A stretch of DNA of 58,643 nucleotides, from the NCBI RefSeq assembly GCF_003344785.1, contig NZ_QPMK01000011.1:1-58643 (forward strand), in the 5' to 3' direction. The notes under the pieces were generated by a model that made no database searches, was not told the origin of the DNA, and was given only the letters and a program-made list of their open reading frames with translations. Position 1 is the stretch's first letter, and every line of letters starts with the position of its first letter. Position numbers and translations under genes: made by a program. Positions 54,260 to 58,643 of this stretch are shown piece by piece. The stretch is from Thalassococcus profundi (GTDB lineage Bacteria > Pseudomonadota > Alphaproteobacteria > Rhodobacterales > Rhodobacteraceae).

Positions 54260-55099
54260 TCAATGCGCCATGAACACCGGCACATCCGTCTGTTCGAGCA
54301 TGTTGCGCGTGGCACCGCCCAGGATCGCTTCGCGGAACCGCGAATGGCCGTAGGCGCCCATGACGATCATCTGCGCCGCCGTGTCGCCCGCGTGGCGCAA
54401 CAGCACGTCCGACACCCGGTTCCTGGTCTTGGCGAGGATGTCGATCTCGGCCTTCACGCCGTGGCGCGACAGATACTGCGCCAGCACGCCGCCCGGGTCG
54501 GACCGGTTCGGCCCCTGCCGCGGCGGATCGACCAGCACCACGTGCACCCGCTCGGCCCCGCGCAAGAGCGGCATCGCCGCGCGCACCGAACGCAGCGCCT
54601 CGGCGCCGCCGTTCCAGGCCACCAGCACCGATTTCGGCGCCACCATGGGCGTCGCGTCGTCGGGCACGACCATCACCGGCGTCAGCCCTTCGAACAGCGC
54701 GCCCTCGATCACCGGCTCGAGCTCGACGCCGTGATCCTTGCCATAGGGTTTCGGCAGCACCACGAGGTCCGAGAACCGCGCGCGCCCCGCCACCTGCTGA
54801 CCGATCTGCGCCAGGATCGCCACATCCTCCTCCACGCCCCAGCGCAGATCGGTCCGGCCCAGCCACTCGCGCGCATGGGCGGCCAGGGCCTCGGCCTCGT
54901 CCTGCGCGCGGGCCAGGGTTTCGCGCATCACCATCGCGTTCGCCCCACCGTAGTAATAGCCCTGCTGGGTCCGGTCCACGCCGAGGCAGAGCACGTCCAG
55001 ATGCGCGTCATGCGCCTGCGTCAGCTCGGCGGCATGTTCCATGGTCAGGTCGCCGAGTTTTTCGTCGCTGAGCACGGTCAGAATGGATTTGAAATGCAT
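54260..55099 (-). CDS. Universal stress protein, two-domain
   Basis: A 279-residue protein with two UspA domains in tandem. The first (1-~140) begins MHFKSILTVLSDEK and keeps only part of the nucleotide site (VVLPKPYGKDHG). The second ends in the ATP-binding loop GAYGHSRFREAILGGATR (about 248-265), with the G-2x-G-9x-G-(S/T) pattern. It probably binds ATP and acts under energy or oxygen stress. It is divergent from ccoN, and the region between holds two perfect FnrL boxes, so it is likely induced at low oxygen. Start ATG 55099 has GGGAGG upstream. Confidence 0.9.
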   Translation of the reverse strand: MHFKSILTVLSDEKLGDLTMEHAAELTQAHDAHLDVLCLGVDRTQQGYYYGGANAMVMRETLARAQDEAEALAAHAREWLGRTDLRWGVEEDVAILAQIGQQVAGRARFSDLVVLPKPYGKDHGVELEPVIEGALFEGLTPVMVVPDDATPMVAPKSVLVAWNGGAEALRSVRAAMPLLRGAERVHVVLVDPPRQGPNRSDPGGVLAQYLSRHGVKAEIDILAKTRNRVSDVLLRHAGDTAAQMIVMGAYGHSRFREAILGGATRNMLEQTDVPVFMAH

Positions 55100-55155
55100 G
55101 GATCCTCCCTTTCGGTGGTTATGGCCCACCTTGCGCCCGCCACAATGACCGGTCC

Positions 55156-55169
55156 TTGACATGGGTCAA
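55156..55169. promoter_or_regulatory. FnrL box, TTGAC-N4-GTCAA
   Basis: TTGACATGGGTCAA matches the FNR consensus TTGAY-N4-RTCAA in full. It lies 57 bases before the universal stress protein start (minus strand), so it probably serves that gene. Confidence 0.85.
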
Positions 55170-55213
55170 GCCACACGGCGTCCACGGAACACATCGCACA
55201 CAAACATCGCGGC

Positions 55214-55227
55214 TTGACCCAGATCAA
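55214..55227. promoter_or_regulatory. FnrL box, TTGAC-N4-ATCAA
   Basis: TTGACCCAGATCAA matches the FNR consensus in full. It lies about 90 bases before ccoN and should activate the cbb3 oxidase operon at low oxygen, as known for Rhodobacter. Confidence 0.88.
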
Positions 55228-55316
55228 AGATCGCCCGCCCCAAAGCCTGCATGACGGCCCGGACGAAAACCGTGTCGCGCCGACGTGCGCGGCGTGGAAC
55301 AGACGAGGGGACGCAC

Positions 55317-56927
55317 ATGCTGAATTACGTCAAACTGGTCGCGCTGGGGCTCATCACCCTCGTCGCGATGATCGCCGCGAACTACGCGCGCGATCTGTCT
55401 TACATGGTCCACGCCATGCTGATCATGGTGATCGCGGGCGCCATGTTCCTGTGGGTGCTGCGCAACACCGACGAGCCGGTCACACCCGATTCGGACCTGT
55501 CGGCAAGCTACATGGACGGGGTCATCCGCTACGGCGTGATCGCCACCGCCTTCTGGGGCATCGCCGGGTTCCTGGTGGGCACCTTCATCGCTTTCCAGCT
55601 GGCCTTTCCGGGGCTCAACTTCGACTGGTCCGAAGGCTATGCGAACTTCGGCCGCCTGCGGCCGCTGCACACCTCGGCGGTGATCTTCGCCTTCGGCGGC
55701 AACGCCCTGATCTGCACGTCCTTCTACGTGGTCCAGCGCACCTGCGCCGCCCGCCTCTGGGGCGGCAACCTCGCGTGGTTCGTGTTCTGGGGCTACCAGC
55801 TCTTCATCGTGCTGGCCGCCACCGGCTACCTGCTGGGTGCGACGCAGTCCAAGGAATACGCAGAGCCGGAATGGTACGTCGACATCTGGCTGACGCTGGT
55901 CTGGGTCGCCTACCTCGCGGTCTTTCTCGGCACGATCATCAAGCGCAAGGAACCGCATATCTACGTCGCCAACTGGTTCTTCCTGTCGTTCATCGTCACC
56001 GTGGCGATGCTGCACATCGTCAACAACCTGAGCCTTCCGGTCTCGATCTGGGGCAGCCAGTCGGTTCAGGTCTTCGCGGGCGTGCAGGATGCGATGGTGC
56101 AGTGGTGGTACGGCCACAACGCCGTGGGCTTCTTCCTGACCGCGGGCTTCCTCGGGATGATGTACTACTTCGTGCCCAAGCAGGCCGACCGCCCGATCTT
56201 CAGCTACAAGCTGTCGATCATCCACTTCTGGGCGCTGATCTTCCTCTACATCTGGGCCGGTCCGCACCACCTGCATTACACCGCCCTGCCAGACTGGGCC
56301 TCGACCCTCGGCATGGTGTTCTCGATCGTGCTCTGGATGCCCTCCTGGGGCGGCATGATCAACGGCCTGATGACCCTGCAGGGCGCCTGGGACAAGCTGC
56401 GCACCGACCCGGTGCTGCGGATGCTGGTGATTTCTCTGGGCTTCTACGGCATGTCGACCTTCGAAGGACCGATGATGTCGATCCGTGCGGTGAACTCGCT
56501 GTCGCATTACACCGACTGGACCATCGGGCACGTGCATTCCGGCGCGCTTGGCTGGAACGGCATGATCACCTTCGGCGCGCTCTACTTCCTCGTGCCGCGT
56601 CTCTGGCACCGCGAGCGGCTCTACAGCCTCGGGCTTGTCAGCTGGCACTTCTGGCTCGCGACCATCGGCATCGTGCTCTACGCCGCGTCGATGTGGGTCA
56701 CCGGCATCATGGAAGGCCTGATGTGGCGCGAAGTCGACGCCAACGGCTTCCTCGTGAACAGCTTTGCCGACACCGTCAGCGCCAAGTTCCCGATGTATGT
56801 CGTCCGCGGCCTGGGCGGGGTCCTGTACCTCACGGGCGCGCTCATCATGTGCTACAATCTCTGGATGACTGCCACCCGGTCGCCTGCCAAGGCAGGTGCC
56901 GGCGCCGCAGCCGTCCCGGCCGAATAA
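55317..56927 (+). CDS. ccoN: cbb3-type cytochrome c oxidase subunit I
   Basis: A 536-residue catalytic subunit with about twelve membrane segments. It binds heme b and the heme b3-CuB centre where oxygen is reduced. [15 protein letters not shown] gives one heme ligand His. [12 protein letters not shown] and [12 protein letters not shown] supply copper and heme ligands, and [16 protein letters not shown] holds the pair of heme His. Start ATG 55317 has GAGGGG upstream. It leads ccoNOQP and is preceded by an FnrL box. The ccoO gene starts 12 bases after the stop. Confidence 0.97.
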   Translation: MLNYVKLVALGLITLVAMIAANYARDLSYMVHAMLIMVIAGAMFLWVLRNTDEPVTPDSDLSASYMDGVIRYGVIATAFWGIAGFLVGTFIAFQLAFPGLNFDWSEGYANFGRLRPLHTSAVIFAFGGNALICTSFYVVQRTCAARLWGGNLAWFVFWGYQLFIVLAATGYLLGATQSKEYAEPEWYVDIWLTLVWVAYLAVFLGTIIKRKEPHIYVANWFFLSFIVTVAMLHIVNNLSLPVSIWGSQSVQVFAGVQDAMVQWWYGHNAVGFFLTAGFLGMMYYFVPKQADRPIFSYKLSIIHFWALIFLYIWAGPHHLHYTALPDWASTLGMVFSIVLWMPSWGGMINGLMTLQGAWDKLRTDPVLRMLVISLGFYGMSTFEGPMMSIRAVNSLSHYTDWTIGHVHSGALGWNGMITFGALYFLVPRLWHRERLYSLGLVSWHFWLATIGIVLYAASMWVTGIMEGLMWREVDANGFLVNSFADTVSAKFPMYVVRGLGGVLYLTGALIMCYNLWMTATRSPAKAGAGAAAVPAE

Positions 56928-56939
56928 GGAGGGGCGACC

Positions 56940-57779
56940 ATGGCTGACAAAACGCCGAACAACCCGAAAATCACCGATCCAGACAAGGATCCGCACGTCA
57001 CCACGCTCAAGGACATGCCGGGCGCCATTCCCAACGAGCTGCCGCATCACACGTCGTTCTTCGACAAGCACAAGTTCATCGAAACCAACGCCACGCTGCT
57101 GTTGATCCTGAGCTTCCTTGTCGTGACCATCGGCGGGCTGGTGCAGATCGTGCCGCTTTTCTACCTCGAAGGCACGATCGAAGAGGTCGAGGGCATGCGC
57201 CCCTACACCCCGCTCGAGCTCACGGGCCGCGACATCTATGTCCGCGAAGGCTGCTATGTCTGCCACAGCCAGATGATCCGCCCGATGCGCGACGAGGTCG
57301 AACGCTACGGTCACTACAGCCTCGCGGCTGAATCGATGTACGATCACCCGTTCCAATGGGGATCGAAGCGCACCGGTCCGGACCTTGCCCGCGTCGGCGG
57401 ACGCTACTCGGACGCCTGGCACCTCGACCACCTGCGCGATCCGCAGTCGGTGGTGCCGGAGTCGGTCATGCCCAAATACGACTACCTCGAACGGACCCTG
57501 ATCCGCGGCGAACATGTCGACGAGCTCATGGCCACCCACCGCATGGTCGGCGTGCCCTACACCGACGAGATGATCGAGAACGCCCGCGCCGACTTCCGCG
57601 CCCAGGCCGATCCCGAGGGCGACTATGACGGGCTGATCGAACGCTACGGCGAGACGGCGGTGGTGTCGAACTTCGACGGCGCGCCCGGCGTCACCGAAGC
57701 GGATGCGCTGATCGCCTACCTGCAGATGCTCGGCACGCTGGTCGATTTCTCGACCTTCACGCCCGATGCAAGCCGCTGA
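56940..57779 (+). CDS. ccoO: cbb3-type cytochrome c oxidase subunit II
   Basis: A 279-residue membrane-anchored monoheme cytochrome c. One membrane segment lies at about 48-70. The heme motif is CYVCH (Cys105, Cys108, His109) in [19 protein letters not shown], and a Met ligand is likely in SVMPKYDYL. It passes electrons from CcoP to CcoN. The ribosome site AGGAGG precedes the ATG. The stop is 12 bases before ccoQ. Confidence 0.96.
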   Translation: MADKTPNNPKITDPDKDPHVTTLKDMPGAIPNELPHHTSFFDKHKFIETNATLLLILSFLVVTIGGLVQIVPLFYLEGTIEEVEGMRPYTPLELTGRDIYVREGCYVCHSQMIRPMRDEVERYGHYSLAAESMYDHPFQWGSKRTGPDLARVGGRYSDAWHLDHLRDPQSVVPESVMPKYDYLERTLIRGEHVDELMATHRMVGVPYTDEMIENARADFRAQADPEGDYDGLIERYGETAVVSNFDGAPGVTEADALIAYLQMLGTLVDFSTFTPDASR

Positions 57780-57791
57780 GGAGATACGACG

Positions 57792-57977
57792 ATGGAAACC
57801 TATTCCTTCCTGCGCGAACTGGCCGACAGCTGGGTCCTGCTGATCCTGTTCCTGTTCTTCGCGGCGGTGATCGCCTTCGCCTTCCGGCCGGGCAGCCGAT
57901 CCATCCACCGCGAAACGGCGAACATCCCGTTCCGCAATGACGACAGACCTGCCGCCGACAAGGAGGGCGCGCGATGA
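57792..57977 (+). CDS. ccoQ: cbb3-type oxidase small subunit
   Basis: A 61-residue protein with one membrane segment (about 13-32, SWVLLILFLFFAAVIAFAF) and a polar tail. The length and place between ccoO and ccoP fit CcoQ, which stabilises the oxidase and, in Rhodobacter, relays redox signals to PrrB. It overlaps ccoP by ATGA, so the two are coupled. Confidence 0.93.
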   Translation: METYSFLRELADSWVLLILFLFFAAVIAFAFRPGSRSIHRETANIPFRNDDRPAADKEGAR

Positions 57978-58643
57978 GCACCGACAAAGATGACCTGGAC
58001 TACGAAACCACCGGCCACGAATGGGATGGGATCCTGGAATACAACAAGCCCCTTCCGCGCTGGTGGCTCTGGACCTTCTACCTGACCATCGTCTGGGGCG
58101 TGCTCTATTCCATCGCCTATCCGGCCTGGCCGGGCATCCGCGACGCGACGCCGGGGCTCCTGGGCTTTTCCACCCGCGCCAACGTTGCCGAGGCGATTGC
58201 CGAGAATGAAGAGGCCAACGCCGCGATCAACGCCCGCCTGGTCGAGGCCGAGCTGACGGCGATCCCGGAAAATCCGGAGCTTCTGCAATACGCGACGTCG
58301 GCAGGCGCGGCGGTGTTCCGCACCTGGTGCGCGCAGTGCCACGGCTCGGGCGCGGCGGGCGTGCAGGCGGCGGGCTATCCCAACCTGCTGGACGATGCCT
58401 GGCTCTGGGGCGGTGATCTCGAGGCGATCCACCAGACCATCGCCCACGGCATCCGCAACGAGACCGATCCCGATGCGCGCTGGTCGCAGATGCCGGCCTT
58501 TGGCGACATCCTCGGCGACAAGGAAATCGCCGCCACCGCCAACTACGTGATGTCCCTGTCGGGGGAGCCTCAGGACGCCTCGCTCGTGGCCGCCGGAGAG
58601 GAGCATTTCCTCAACAACTGCGCCGCCTGCCATGGCGAGAATG
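57974..58643 (+). CDS. ccoP: cbb3-type cytochrome c oxidase subunit III (partial)
   Basis: The first ~223 residues are in the window; the 3' end runs off the right edge. One membrane segment (about 27-50, PRWWLWTFYLTIVWGVLYSI) is followed by the first heme c domain (CAQCH in RTWCAQCHGSG). The second heme motif (CAACH) lies at the window edge. It takes electrons from soluble cytochrome c or a membrane donor and hands them to CcoO. It starts inside the ccoQ stop (ATGA). Confidence 0.95.
   Translation, partial: MSTDKDDLDYETTGHEWDGILEYNKPLPRWWLWTFYLTIVWGVLYSIAYPAWPGIRDATPGLLGFSTRANVAEAIAENEEANAAINARLVEAELTAIPENPELLQYATSAGAAVFRTWCAQCHGSGAAGVQAAGYPNLLDDAWLWGGDLEAIHQTIAHGIRNETDPDARWSQMPAFGDILGDKEIAATANYVMSLSGEPQDASLVAAGEEHFLNNCAACHGEN

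Noticed and set aside
55224-57908. Very long minus-strand open frame opposite ccoNOQ
   Set aside because: It is the antisense shadow of the cbb3 oxidase genes; His/Arg-rich text, no family similarity, and the plus-strand genes are certain.

Overview
The window looks like chromosome from a high-GC alphaproteobacterium of the Rhodobacteraceae (roseobacter or Rhodobacter-like). Three signals support this. Two perfect FnrL-type boxes (TTGAC-N4-RTCAA) precede ccoNOQP. An alphaproteobacterial LexA box (GAAC-N7-GAAC) precedes an imuA-like gene. Most genes belong to families and arrangements usual in that group. No genus is claimed.

Layout. 1-2.6 kb: an ECF sigma factor operon with a four-EF-hand protein, then DUF983 and NUDIX genes. 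2.7-3.06 kb: a tandem hairpin-rich repeat. 3-7 kb: an EamA transporter, a fatty acid desaturase divergent from an XRE regulator, and an aldo/keto reductase. 7-9.7 kb: modABC (molybdate uptake). 9.75-13.8 kb: SOS-type imuA, an MFS transporter and metG. 13.9-17.5 kb: a decayed island with a serine recombinase remnant, a 484-residue unrecognised protein ending in a HicA-like domain, and a broken HNH endonuclease gene. 17.8-24.8 kb: a sulfotransferase-like gene, an FKBP isomerase, a dehalogenase / hydrolase / PLP dehydratase operon, nadK and glyA. 24.8-25.9 kb: a small operon of basic proteins (RHH, 39-residue Lys-rich, HHH plus H1-like tail). 26-38.4 kb: a cupin gene, then a type I secretion and giant adhesin locus. 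38.8-43.7 kb: an aldo/keto reductase, a flavin reductase, a DEAD-box helicase, and a Crp/Fnr regulator divergent from a degenerate receiver. 43.8-47.8 kb: a NUDIX gene, then a contractile tail sheath gene with an unknown partner and no other tail genes in view. 48-55 kb: ubiK-like, lgt, a MidA-like methyltransferase, pgeF, a phosphatase, a zinc peptidase and an ankyrin protein. 54.3-58.6 kb: a universal stress protein divergent from ccoNOQP (cbb3 oxidase); ccoP runs off the end.

How the genes work together. The adhesin, TolC-like lipoprotein, ABC transporter, HlyD adaptor and beta-helix protein lie on one strand with overlaps or short gaps, and fit a surface adhesion or matrix module. ccoNOQP and the stress protein share an oxygen-responsive intergenic region. 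lgt, the methyltransferase and pgeF overlap by ATGA and are probably translationally coupled.

Best candidates for something undescribed: (1) the orphan sheath plus partner at 44.7-47.8 kb; (2) two dispersed loci of doubled CTCGAG-centred palindromes (5878-5990 and 10487-10608) with identical mirror-image architecture; (3) the HicA-like fusion protein in the decayed island; (4) the pseudo-receiver next to a Crp/Fnr regulator; (5) the small basic-protein operon; (6) a modular hairpin-array repeat with a variable inner section.
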